This document shows, in pieces, positions 26,097-34,105 of a stretch of DNA of 64,000 nucleotides. This DNA comes from Flavobacteriales bacterium. Lineage in GTDB: Bacteria; Bacteroidota; Bacteroidia; Flavobacteriales_F; PHOS-HE28. Location of the stretch: the NCBI GenBank assembly GCA_016712535.1, contig JADJQW010000002.1, forward strand, positions 186,001 through 250,000. The letters run 5' to 3'. The notes under the pieces were generated by a model. It had not been told where the DNA came from. It saw nothing but the letters and a program-made list of their open reading frames with translations, and made no database searches. The translations under genes and the position numbers were made by a program. The stretch's first letter is position 1, and each line of letters begins with the position of its first letter.

Positions 26097-26110
26097 TGTA
26101 AGTGGTTACA
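26097..26110. promoter_or_regulatory. palindrome TGTAA-N4-TTACA
   Basis: TGTAAGTGGTTACA, a perfect 5+4+5 inverted repeat in the 248-bp gap between ssb (minus) and the ECF sigma gene (plus). It looks like a dimeric repressor site; no regulator is known. Confidence 0.3.
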
Positions 26111-26136
26111 GCCGTTTGCTACCGTTTGCTTGGGGG
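26106..26136. repeat. upstream element shared by both ssb genes (copy 1)
   Basis: Contains CAGCCGTT, then two GTTTGC units 10 bp apart (GTTTGC-N4-GTTTGC) and TTGG. The same ordered blocks occur at 29842-29883 before the second ssb paralog. It is either a duplicated promoter region or a common operator. The rest of the 25985-26232 gap holds only the neighbouring palindrome and a weak -7-like TATCTTCC (26160-26167) before the sigma gene. Confidence 0.5.
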
Positions 26137-26232
26137 CGGTGCTTTCACTCGTCCGCGCCTATCTTCCCGTGCCCTAACGCCAAGGCAGCGCCGCGCATGC
26201 GACGGGTGTCTTGGCCCTAGAAAGGCCCTTCG

Positions 26233-26796
26233 TTGCGTGAACTGACCGAACGCGAGCTGGTAAAGGGCTGCTTGGATGGCGAACCGCGCTGCCAAGAAGC
26301 CCTTTATGCCCGGTACGCGCGCCGCATGTATGCGGTGTGCCTTCGGTATGCGCGCCACGAGCTGGAGGCCCAGGACCTGATGCAAGAAGGATTCATCCGC
26401 GTGTTCGAGAAGCTGAAGGACTTCCGCATGGAGGGCTCATTGGAGGGCTGGGTCCGCAGGATCATGGTGCATACCGCGATCAACTGCTACCGTCGCAAGA
26501 GCTTCCAGCAGGAACGCTTCGGTTTGGATAAACTGCCCGAGAGCCCCGTGCCCTCCGATGCCATGGATCGCTTGGGAACCGAAGAGCTCTTGGCCATGGT
26601 TTCCACGCTGCCTGAAGGCTACCGCTTGGTATTCAACCTTTTCGCAATTGAAGGCTTCGACCACGCCGAGATTGCCAGCATGCTGGGGTGCGGTGAGAGC
26701 ACTTCGCGGAGCCAATTGGCTAAGGCGCGGCGCATGCTGCAATCGATGATCACTGCCTCAACCACCCCTGTACATGTCGGGAATGCATCCCATTGA
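26233..26796 (+). CDS. ECF RNA polymerase sigma factor
   Basis: 187 residues, close paralog of the sigma factor at 14317-14874. Region 2 has LYARYARRMYAVCLRYARHE and AQDLMQEGFIRVFEKL; region 4 has LPEGYRLVFNLFAIEGFDHA and EIASMLGCGESTSRSQ. The TTG start at 26233 is forced by an in-frame stop 15 bp upstream and the lack of ATG in between. The next gene overlaps it by 23 bp. Together with the following two genes it forms a sigma / anti-sigma / T9SS-cargo module. Confidence 0.9.
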   Translation: MRELTERELVKGCLDGEPRCQEALYARYARRMYAVCLRYARHELEAQDLMQEGFIRVFEKLKDFRMEGSLEGWVRRIMVHTAINCYRRKSFQQERFGLDKLPESPVPSDAMDRLGTEELLAMVSTLPEGYRLVFNLFAIEGFDHAEIASMLGCGESTSRSQLAKARRMLQSMITASTTPVHVGNASH

Positions 26797-28159
26797 CGAG
26801 CTCTTCCGCAGGAGCCTGCAAGGCGCCGCTGCCGACCCGCCTAATGAGGTGGGGGCGGCCATCTTGGCCCACGTGCGAGCCAAACGGCGGCGGGCGTTGA
26901 TCTGGAGGCGTCGCCTGTTGGCTGGTCTGCTCCTGCTGATTGGATCCGCCGCCAGCGTTGCCTGGGTGATGCGTTCGAGCATGCGGACAGACGCCCCAAC
27001 CGAAGTCGTCGATGTGCGCAAGGGCCCGGCAGCTGTGGAGGGTGCTTTGCCAACAACAAGCACGGGAGAATATGAACCGATTGAGCGGCCGGGAAGCGAG
27101 GTTTCCTTGAGGACCATGTCACCCGCGACAGCCTTAACGACTCCTTCGCAGAAATCACAAGAGCCGCCAACAACCCCCAATCGCAAGTCCCCGAAATCAA
27201 CCAATCCTCCTTCATTGATTGCAAGCGTTGCGTTGGGGTTGTCGAACAGCAACTCCGCCGGGGACGGGACGGGTCTTCTGACGCCCGCCATCCGAATCGA
27301 AGACGGCCGTTTGTCCGATGAGCGAAAAGAAACTCATCGCGGTCGAGTGAATGATAGGATCAGCCGCCTCCAGCCCATTCTTGCACTCTCGACACCCCTG
27401 CCAGAAAAGGCGTGGGGCGTTAGCCCAATGCACACGGTGCGCTCCCGCGGGACATGGTGGATAGCGATCACGTCAAGCGCCCAAGCTTCCCGCTATCAAT
27501 GGCAAAGCGACCAAGCGAACCTGCTACGCGCCTTGCAGGGCAGCGGGCGATGGCAGGGCGGCGTGGCAATCGGTGCTTTGGCTGGCCGCGCCTGGCCTTC
27601 GGGATTGAGCATCGGGCTTGGTATAGAGGCCGACCGATTGGATCAGACCTACCGCAGCCTCGATCAGCGCACCGAAAGACAAACAGAGACCGTGACCCAG
27701 GTCATCACGTTGAACACACAGGTCTTCGCCTCTTCCGTGGACACAGTCACCACCGATGTGGTTCGCGAAGCCCAAGCTGAAGGAGCCGACCGCCGCGTGC
27801 GCGTGCGCATTCCGTTGGAGGCGGCATGGCAGTTGGCAGCCAAGCGGTGGCGCTTCGGGCCTCGTGCAGGTCTCGTCGGCGAGCATACTTCCATACGATC
27901 CTCGGCAAGCTTGGCCGTGGACCCCTCGGACCGCATGGTGCGTGCACGACAACTTTCGGCGTCCGAATTGCGAGCTCGTTACCCATGGAGCCTTTCCGCT
28001 ATTGCTGGAATCGACCTCGGCTTCGTATTGACCGACCGCTCACGCATCATCGCTACGCCATTCGCCTCAATGGCATTGACCACTTTCGGGGGCGCTTCGG
28101 ACGCAAATGCCCGTCCTGAACGCTTCGGGCTGCGCCTCATGATCCAACACCGCTTCTGA
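26774..28159 (+). CDS. putative anti-sigma protein with beta-barrel-like C-terminal region
   Basis: 461 residues. The N-terminus HPIDELFRRSLQGAAADPPN resembles the NDLFxERFQ motif of the anti-sigma-like protein at 13335-14327 and is followed by one membrane segment (about 47-66, LLAGLLLLIGSAASVAWVM). A Ser/Thr/Pro-rich linker (about 70-200) leads to a region of alternating strands (GGVAIGALAGRAW, GLSIGLGIEADRL, IAGIDLGFVLTD) that ends in a terminal phenylalanine (RFGLRLMIQHRF), as outer-membrane barrels do. The protein could thus span both membranes. It overlaps the sigma gene; function is inferred from context. Confidence 0.72.
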   Translation: MSGMHPIDELFRRSLQGAAADPPNEVGAAILAHVRAKRRRALIWRRRLLAGLLLLIGSAASVAWVMRSSMRTDAPTEVVDVRKGPAAVEGALPTTSTGEYEPIERPGSEVSLRTMSPATALTTPSQKSQEPPTTPNRKSPKSTNPPSLIASVALGLSNSNSAGDGTGLLTPAIRIEDGRLSDERKETHRGRVNDRISRLQPILALSTPLPEKAWGVSPMHTVRSRGTWWIAITSSAQASRYQWQSDQANLLRALQGSGRWQGGVAIGALAGRAWPSGLSIGLGIEADRLDQTYRSLDQRTERQTETVTQVITLNTQVFASSVDTVTTDVVREAQAEGADRRVRVRIPLEAAWQLAAKRWRFGPRAGLVGEHTSIRSSASLAVDPSDRMVRARQLSASELRARYPWSLSAIAGIDLGFVLTDRSRIIATPFASMALTTFGGASDANARPERFGLRLMIQHRF

Positions 28160-28163
28160 CCTC

Positions 28164-29372
28164 ATGCCTTTCTTCCGTGACACCATCGCTTCAATCTTGA
28201 TCGGACTCGCTTGGCCTATTGCTTCGCAAGGGCAAGTACTCAGCGGGTATTCGCTCGCAAAGGGTGGCGGCACGCTTCAAACGTGTGATACCAGCATGCA
28301 CGTTGATTTCTCAACGGCCTACCTGGACGGCTACCTGTGCCAATTCACACCCGAAGTGACCCCGGGCAGCACATCGGTGACGGGTGCGCAGTGGGATTAT
28401 TACAATTATGATTCAGGCACTTGGTCAACGGATTACACCAGCGACCCCACAATCGCCTACTTCACCCCACAGCCCTACCCCATGTGCTACACGGTGCAGG
28501 CCTTCGACCCGATGGCTTCGCAGCCGTGCATCACCACCGTGTGCAAGCTTGTTGCACCGCAAGCCTATGCAGATTGCGCCAGCCTCATCGTCAATTTCGG
28601 GATTGCAGGGGCCAGCGCCGGCACCATCACCTTCGAAGACCTCACGCAATTCCCTGCAGGGGTCGTGCAAAACACCTTCTGGAGCTTCGGCGATGGCTCC
28701 AGCATCATTTCTTCTCCATCGCCTTCGCACACCTTCCAAGGCAATGGCCCCTTCGAGGTTTGCCTTACCGTGGTAGGCGCGCCGCCTTCCTATTGCACCG
28801 CCACGCTGTGCCAATGGCTCTATCTGGGCCCTGCCGGCCTGCCCTGTTCCGAGGTCGTAACCCAGGGCTTCGCGGTGCTTCAGTATGAGAACCTGGTCGG
28901 CGTTGTGGACACCTCGAACGTAACCGGCATGAATGCCCGTTACGATTGGGACTTCGGTGATGGAGCGGTGGGCACGGGGCGCATTGTGGCTCATGCCTAT
29001 GTGCCCCAGCAGAGTTACTCGATTTGCGGCACGCTGAGGGCGTGGGGGCCGCTGCTGAGCGATACATGCGTGAGCACGATATGCCGTGAGGTCTTCATCA
29101 TGCCTGAAGTCTCGGTTGCAGAGCTCGGCGGGTACAATGCCCGATTGGCCTGGCCTTCACCCTTCACCGATGCGCTCACCGTGGTTCCTAGCCCGGAATG
29201 GCGCACTCTGGAACTTCTCGACGGGGCAGGTCGAATCGTATTCCGCAGACGGCTGGCCCCATCGGCCGAACCGAGCACGCTGCCATTGGCCCATCTCTCG
29301 GCCGGGAGTTACATTCTCTTGCTCGATGGTGTGCGTGACCGCGCTTTGCAGCGGCTCGTGAAGCAGCCTTGA
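28164..29372 (+). CDS. secreted PKD-domain protein with T9SS type A sorting domain
   Basis: 402 residues. Signal peptide (about 1-23, ending IASQGQ), then Cys-rich PKD-like domains recognised by FWSFGDGSS (about 175) and YDWDFGDGAVG (about 255), each with paired cysteines of the CxxTxC type. The final 80 or so residues (LAWPSPFTDALTVV ... LQRLVKQP) form a type A T9SS sorting domain. It starts 4 bp after the anti-sigma-like gene, so it should be expressed with the ECF module and may be its cargo. No catalytic motif is visible. Confidence 0.82.
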   Translation: MPFFRDTIASILIGLAWPIASQGQVLSGYSLAKGGGTLQTCDTSMHVDFSTAYLDGYLCQFTPEVTPGSTSVTGAQWDYYNYDSGTWSTDYTSDPTIAYFTPQPYPMCYTVQAFDPMASQPCITTVCKLVAPQAYADCASLIVNFGIAGASAGTITFEDLTQFPAGVVQNTFWSFGDGSSIISSPSPSHTFQGNGPFEVCLTVVGAPPSYCTATLCQWLYLGPAGLPCSEVVTQGFAVLQYENLVGVVDTSNVTGMNARYDWDFGDGAVGTGRIVAHAYVPQQSYSICGTLRAWGPLLSDTCVSTICREVFIMPEVSVAELGGYNARLAWPSPFTDALTVVPSPEWRTLELLDGAGRIVFRRRLAPSAEPSTLPLAHLSAGSYILLLDGVRDRALQRLVKQP

Positions 29373-29378
29373 TCCCTT

Positions 29379-29741
29379 CTACTCCGCCTCTGCCATGACT
29401 GCCTCGGCCTTGGACGCAAGGAGCTGGTAATCGGCAAGCACCACTTCCGTGCTCATGCGCTTGATGCCGTCCTTGTCCTCGTAGCTGCGATGCACCAGCC
29501 GGCCTTCAATCACGATTCCACTGCCCTTGCGCAGAATGGTGGCCAAGCGCTCCGCCTGTTTGCCCCAGGCCACAATAGGATGCCATTGGGTATCGTCCTT
29601 CCATTCGCCATCTGCTCCCTTGAAGCGCTCGTTCGTGGCAATGCTCATGCGCAGCATGGCGTTGCCGCTGCCCACGGTCTTCAGCTCGGGGTCTTTTCCG
29701 ATGCGGCCCACGAGCTGCACTTTGTTCTTCATCGTCGTCAT
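29379..29741 (-). CDS. ssb: single-stranded DNA-binding protein (paralog 2)
   Basis: 120 residues, OB-fold. MTTMKNKVQLVGRIGKDPEL aligns residue for residue with the start of the first ssb (MNTLKNKVHLVG), which fixes the start at 29741 rather than the ATG at 29744. Motifs WHPIVAWGKQAERLATILRK and VIEGRLVHRSYEDKDG are shared. It also lacks the acidic C-terminal tip of housekeeping SSB. It sits on the minus strand like paralog 1, with the third ECF module between them. Confidence 0.92.
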   Translation of the reverse strand: MTTMKNKVQLVGRIGKDPELKTVGSGNAMLRMSIATNERFKGADGEWKDDTQWHPIVAWGKQAERLATILRKGSGIVIEGRLVHRSYEDKDGIKRMSTEVVLADYQLLASKAEAVMAEAE

Positions 29742-29841
29742 CACGGTTTTATGGTGTTAGTTGGTTTCCGTCCTGCCTTTGTGGCCGGCCCTGTGGCAGC
29801 AAAGCGAGCCGCACAGGGCGGGCGGAGTCGTATGAAAGTCA

Positions 29842-29883
29842 TTTGCAGCCGTTCATCGTTGTTTGCCCCCGTTTGCTTGGCGG
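29842..29883. repeat. upstream element shared by both ssb genes (copy 2)
   Basis: GCAGCCGTT, then GTTTGC-N4-GTTTGC and TTGG, as in the copy at 26106-26136 but with 10 more bases after the first block. It lies 101 bp before the ssb start and about 100 bp before the divergent stress-protein gene. The remainder of the 29742-29985 gap holds the stress-protein promoter and nothing else I can recognise. Confidence 0.5.
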
Positions 29884-29924
29884 CTTGCATCGCGGAACGA
29901 AAGGCTCGCACAACGGCTGCGTTC

Positions 29925-29932
29925 TACATTCG
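29925..29932 (+). promoter_or_regulatory. -7 element upstream of the universal stress protein gene
   Basis: TACATTCG followed by GCG; the leader would be about 47 bases. No -33 TTG at 19 bp. Confidence 0.45.
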
Positions 29933-29985
29933 CGCCTGCCTCAAAGGCGAAGCCAGAGGAAAAGTCCATCGCAATACAATGAACC

Positions 29986-30828
29986 ATGAGCGAAGCCGCT
30001 AAGAAGATCCTGGTCCCCACCGATTTCACCAAGGTGGCCGACAATGCCATCAGCCATGCCATGCGACTGGCCAAGCATACGGGCGCAGAGGTGTACCTGC
30101 TCCATGTCGTCGCCAAGCAGGATGAAGTGGAAGAGACCCGGCGCAAGCTGGAAATGGAGCAACAGCGTGCGCAGGCCGCGGAGGCTGGCGTCACGGTGCA
30201 CAAGCTCGTTCGAGTGGGTTCAATCTTCGACGATATCGGCGATGCGGCCGCAGAGATTGGGGCGGGGCTGATCGTGATGGGCACGCATGGCATGCGCGGC
30301 ATGCAGTTCATCACGGGAAGCCGCGCGCTACGCGTGATCACCAGCAGTCAGGTGCCTTTCATCGTGGTGCAGGAGCGCGGAATCAAGGACGGCGGCTATG
30401 ACAGCATCGTGGTGCCCCTCGACCTTCACAAGGAGACCCGGCAGAAACTCACGGTGGTAGCCGATATGGCCAAGACCTTCCAGAGCAAGGTGCATCTCGT
30501 GGTACCGAAGGAGGACGACGAATTCCTGCACAAGCAGCTCCAGAACCACATCCGCTTCGCGAAACAGTACCTGGATGAGCGAGGCATCGCGCATGACGCG
30601 GTGATCGCTGACCAGGATAGCGATGATTTCGTGAAAGCCGTGGTGAAGCATGCGGTGGCGGTCGATGCCGACCTGATCACGATCATGAACCTGTCACAGG
30701 GTAACATCTTCGGTGTGCTCGGCGTTCCCTACGAGCAGGAGATCATCACCAACGAGGCGCAGATCCCGGTGATGTGCATGAACCCGCGCGAGACCAATAC
30801 GGGTGCCGGTGGCTGGAGCTTCCAGTAA
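29986..30828 (+). CDS. universal stress protein with two Usp domains
   Basis: 280 residues, cytoplasmic. Two UspA-like domains (about 1-128 and 135-280). The first contains KKILVPTDFTKVADNAISHA and the ATP-binding type loop MGTHGMRGMQFITGSRA (G-x2-G-x9-G-S); the second starts YDSIVVPLDLHKETRQKL and has a weaker loop, so probably only the first binds nucleotide. Tandem Usp proteins respond to starvation and redox stress in other bacteria. Single gene with its own promoter. Confidence 0.92.
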   Translation: MSEAAKKILVPTDFTKVADNAISHAMRLAKHTGAEVYLLHVVAKQDEVEETRRKLEMEQQRAQAAEAGVTVHKLVRVGSIFDDIGDAAAEIGAGLIVMGTHGMRGMQFITGSRALRVITSSQVPFIVVQERGIKDGGYDSIVVPLDLHKETRQKLTVVADMAKTFQSKVHLVVPKEDDEFLHKQLQNHIRFAKQYLDERGIAHDAVIADQDSDDFVKAVVKHAVAVDADLITIMNLSQGNIFGVLGVPYEQEIITNEAQIPVMCMNPRETNTGAGGWSFQ

Positions 30829-30839
30829 GGCTAGGTCAT

Positions 30840-32627
30840 TCAGGCGCGCATGCCGATGACCAGTATGTCGTCAACCTGCTCATGGGCTCCGCGCCAAGCG
30901 TTGAAGGCGTCATGAAGCATCCGACGCTGACGATCGGGCGAATGGGCGCTGACCTCGACCAATAATTCGCGGAAGCGCCGGTACAGGAACTTCTTGCCCT
31001 TGGGCCCACCGAATTGGTCGGCGTAGCCATCGGAGAAAACGTACACCATGTCACCGGGCCTGAGCTCAACAGTATGCTGCATGAACTCCTGGCCTTGCGG
31101 CTCGAAATTGCCAATGGCGACTTTGTTTGGCGCATAGGCCATGGTCTCCCCCTCCCGGACCACGTAGAGCGGGCTGTTGGCTCCTGAATAGTCGAGCATG
31201 CGAGATGCTGGGTCATAGCTGCATAACGCAAGGTCCATCCCGTCGCGGATCAGGTGCTGCTCCCGGTCCTTATGCAGAGCCTCGAAGGCGGTGCGGTTCA
31301 GTTCCCGCAGGACGTCGGCTGGCCGAGCCAAGCCCCGCTCCTTGGCCGCCTGATTAAGGCCGTTGTGGCCAATGAGGCTCATGAATGCACCAGGTACGCC
31401 GTGACCGGTGCAATCCACGGCGGCGAAGAGAATCCTGTCGCCCACGCGCTCGATCCAATAGAAATCGCCGCTCACGATGTCCTTGGGGCGGTAATACACG
31501 AATGCTTCAGGGAGCAATTCCCGGATACGGCGTTCCGGTGGCAGGATCGAGTCCTGCAGGCGCTTGGCGTACCGGATGCTGTCGGTGACGTTCTTATAGA
31601 GCTCTACCACCTTACGGCTCTGCCGCTCGACCTCTTCCTTCTGCCGCACCACTTCTTCGGTGCGCTCAGCCACTTTCATTTCCAGGAACCGCTCTCGTTG
31701 GCCAAGTTCGTCGCGCATCTTCAGCAGGGCGTGGCCCAGCATGTCCTCCTCGCTGAGCGGCTGATAATCCGCGCTGAAGTCGCCAGCGGCCACAGCGTGG
31801 GAGAAGTCCGTGGTCCTCCGGAGGCCATCGATCAGGGAGCCAAGTGCCCGGCTCATGTCGCCCACCTCATCATTGGTGATGCGGACGCGGGTGCGGGGGA
31901 AGACCCCGCGACCCAAGCTGAGCAGGATTGAGCGCAGCCGCTGCACCGGCGTCACGATTCCCCGGATGATGAGGAAGGCGACCACCACGCCCACCACCAC
32001 CAGCGCCATGCCCATGTACAGAACGAAGAACTTCAAGGAGTCGAAGCTCTTGATCATGCCAGAGGCCAATTCACGGCGCTTGCGCTCGAGCATCTCCAAT
32101 AGCCGGTCCAACTCGGCCAGCACCTTCGCCGTCTGCTGATCGATCGGCCCGTTCTCTTCGGCAAGGCTTGTGCGGTCCATGTGTACGAACGGGTCGTTGT
32201 AGCTCTCAAGCGAAGGGAGCATCCGCTTGATGCTGTCGTGCAGTGCCATCAACGCGCTGAGCTCCGTATGCACCTGGGTCATGATGGCTACCTCGTCATG
32301 GCCCCATCGCCCCATGAGCGTGTCCACGCGGTCGAGCGCTGCAGGGATGCGCTGCGTCGTGGTTTCTACCAGCGTGGTCTTTTCGGGAGCGTCGGCGCGG
32401 CTCTCGATCAGCGCCCAGTGCTTGATGAGCATGTGCGCGCTCACAGTGAGGTTGCGCAGGCCAACCAGGGCATCGACCGAAGGCGAGTACACCTCATTGA
32501 TCTCGGTGTTGATTTCACGGCTGCGCTCCAGTGTGCGGTTGGTGAGCAGCACCACCAGCAGCGCGAAGAAGATGAACAGGCCGAAGCCCACGCCGATCTT
32601 CCGTCCAATGGTGATGCGCATGGCCAT
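30840..32627 (-). CDS. HAMP-containing SpoIIE-type PP2C phosphatase, membrane sensor
   Basis: 595 residues. Membrane segments at about 13-30 and 200-222 flank a helical periplasmic sensor region. HAMP follows (about 222-275), then a coiled coil (about 305-350) and a PPM/SpoIIE phosphatase domain (about 375-595). Metal-binding motifs are IVSGDFYW (D388), VDCTGHGVPG (D405), YVFSDGYADQFGG and VDDILVIGMR. Such enzymes dephosphorylate anti-sigma-factor antagonists or act in second-messenger signalling. It is the last gene of a three-gene operon after a YfiR-family gene and a TPR gene (9-bp gap). The partner antagonist protein is not in the window. Confidence 0.92.
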   Translation of the reverse strand: MAMRITIGRKIGVGFGLFIFFALLVVLLTNRTLERSREINTEINEVYSPSVDALVGLRNLTVSAHMLIKHWALIESRADAPEKTTLVETTTQRIPAALDRVDTLMGRWGHDEVAIMTQVHTELSALMALHDSIKRMLPSLESYNDPFVHMDRTSLAEENGPIDQQTAKVLAELDRLLEMLERKRRELASGMIKSFDSLKFFVLYMGMALVVVGVVVAFLIIRGIVTPVQRLRSILLSLGRGVFPRTRVRITNDEVGDMSRALGSLIDGLRRTTDFSHAVAAGDFSADYQPLSEEDMLGHALLKMRDELGQRERFLEMKVAERTEEVVRQKEEVERQSRKVVELYKNVTDSIRYAKRLQDSILPPERRIRELLPEAFVYYRPKDIVSGDFYWIERVGDRILFAAVDCTGHGVPGAFMSLIGHNGLNQAAKERGLARPADVLRELNRTAFEALHKDREQHLIRDGMDLALCSYDPASRMLDYSGANSPLYVVREGETMAYAPNKVAIGNFEPQGQEFMQHTVELRPGDMVYVFSDGYADQFGGPKGKKFLYRRFRELLVEVSAHSPDRQRRMLHDAFNAWRGAHEQVDDILVIGMRA

Positions 32628-32635
32628 GTGGCGCG

Positions 32636-33526
32636 CTAGCGGTCTTCTTGCGGGGGCAGCGCCTCGTACAGTTCACGGAAGCGCTCGGAGTTCATCTCGT
32701 CCTGCAGGCTGTAGTAGATGCCTTCGAGGCCAAGCAGCGTTTCGCGGCGCCCAGGGTTCATGTCGTGCGCCTTCAGCATGAAGGGCAATGCCAGCTGGAA
32801 GTACTCGCGCGCCACTTCCTGCACCTGCTGCATGGTGATCAGGTCCGCCTCTGCTTGCAGTGCGCGTATCCGATAGACCCCCATGTTATAGAAGAGGGTG
32901 GCCAGGTTATAGTTGGCACCATAATTCTCCGGGTCTATCCGGAGCACGCCACGGTATGTCTCAATGGCCTTCTCGAACCATTCCGTACGCGTGCGGTCCT
33001 CGTTGAAGCGCTTCGTGTAGAGGGTGCCCAAGGCGTTGGAGAACTCGGCTTCACGAGTGCGGAGGTCGGCGGTCGGCTTCAGCTTGATCACGCTTTCCCG
33101 ATAGGTGTCGAAGAGCTCCACGGCGCGGGCGTCCTGACCTTCGCCAAGCGCCTTGGCGGCCTCGTTGAAGCAGGAGCGCGAAAGGAAATCGTAGGCCTGC
33201 ACCGCATTGTCTCGGTAGGTGCTGTCCTTATCGATGATCAGGGTGCGGTGCAGGCTGATCAGCGCCGAATCGCGCGCTGCGTCGCCGGCTCGGGTGCCGG
33301 CCTTGGCCTTGTACAGGTCCTTGTAAACGAATCCGCGCAAGAGCCAGGCTTCGGCGTTGGTCGCATGCTGGGCCGACATCACAGCAGCGTCGACGAGCAC
33401 CTGCGCGCCCTGAAGCTCGCCCGCCTGGTACTTGCGCAGCGCCTCCACGAGCGGGTCCTGCCCGCGCACCGCGACCGCCATCAAGGCGAAGAGCGTAATG
33501 TGGAGTGCCCGTGCGTTCATTGTCAT
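32636..33526 (-). CDS. periplasmic tetratricopeptide-repeat protein
   Basis: 296 residues. Signal peptide (about 1-22, ALHITLFALMAVAVRGQ), then helical TPR-like repeats (AEAWLLRGFVYKDLYKA, WFEKAIETYRGVLRIDPENY, GANYNLATLFYNMGVYRIRA). Protein-protein interaction in the periplasm is likely. It overlaps the upstream YfiR-family stop by 4 bp (ATGA; ATG at 33526 or 33520) and is 9 bp from the phosphatase, so the three products probably act together. Confidence 0.85.
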   Translation of the reverse strand: MTMNARALHITLFALMAVAVRGQDPLVEALRKYQAGELQGAQVLVDAAVMSAQHATNAEAWLLRGFVYKDLYKAKAGTRAGDAARDSALISLHRTLIIDKDSTYRDNAVQAYDFLSRSCFNEAAKALGEGQDARAVELFDTYRESVIKLKPTADLRTREAEFSNALGTLYTKRFNEDRTRTEWFEKAIETYRGVLRIDPENYGANYNLATLFYNMGVYRIRALQAEADLITMQQVQEVAREYFQLALPFMLKAHDMNPGRRETLLGLEGIYYSLQDEMNSERFRELYEALPPQEDR

Positions 33527-34077
33527 TCCTGCACGCGGTGCGCGAGGTTCTTCAGGGTAAGGCCCACCACCAAGCCGTGCTGCCTGGCGTTGGCGATGCT
33601 CAATTCGTACTTCAGCAGGTTGTCCACCTTCACGAAGTTCGCGATGGCGCCGTCCTCGAGGGCGCCCGCGTATTCCGTGACGATCATGGTCGGCTTACCC
33701 TGATTGCGCTTGTATATCTCCGGCAGGAGCGCCAGCTCGCTCTTGCCTACGAAGAGGATGTGGCAACGCTCCACATCAGATGAGCGCGGCAGCTTGCGCA
33801 CCTCAATGGGCTGCTTGCCAATGGTGCGTGTGCTGTACTGCTTGATCAGTTCCTGGTAAAGGTTGGCCCCTCCGAGAACACCGATGATGAAGTTGCCCTG
33901 CCGCATGCTCTCATCCTTCCACTCCACCAGCTTGGCGATGTTGTACAGGTAGTTGGCCTGCAGGATCGATGTGGTGTCCTTCTCCGCATCGCGCGGCTGC
34001 TGAGCGGCTCCGCACACCAGCAGCAACGCCAGCATGAGCAGTCGCTGCAACGGAGTGGACAAGGATGCCCTTCGCAT
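33523..34077 (-). CDS. YfiR family (DUF4154) periplasmic protein
   Basis: 184 residues from the ATG at 34077. Signal peptide (LLMLALLLVCGAAQQ), then the YfiR-like fold with NYLYNIAKLVEWKDES, FIIGVLGGANLYQELIKQ, RCHILFVGKSELALLPEI and a C-terminal IANARQHGLVVGLTLKNLAH. In Pseudomonas YfiR is a periplasmic inhibitor of the cyclase YfiN. Here the only downstream membrane sensor is a PP2C phosphatase, so a similar inhibitory role on that protein is a plausible inference. It heads the operon, divergent from the M28 peptidase with only 28 bp between starts. Confidence 0.85.
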   Translation of the reverse strand: MRRASLSTPLQRLLMLALLLVCGAAQQPRDAEKDTTSILQANYLYNIAKLVEWKDESMRQGNFIIGVLGGANLYQELIKQYSTRTIGKQPIEVRKLPRSSDVERCHILFVGKSELALLPEIYKRNQGKPTMIVTEYAGALEDGAIANFVKVDNLLKYELSIANARQHGLVVGLTLKNLAHRVQE

Positions 34078-34105
34078 AGATTTGGTCGCGCGCTTGTCTG
34101 AAACC

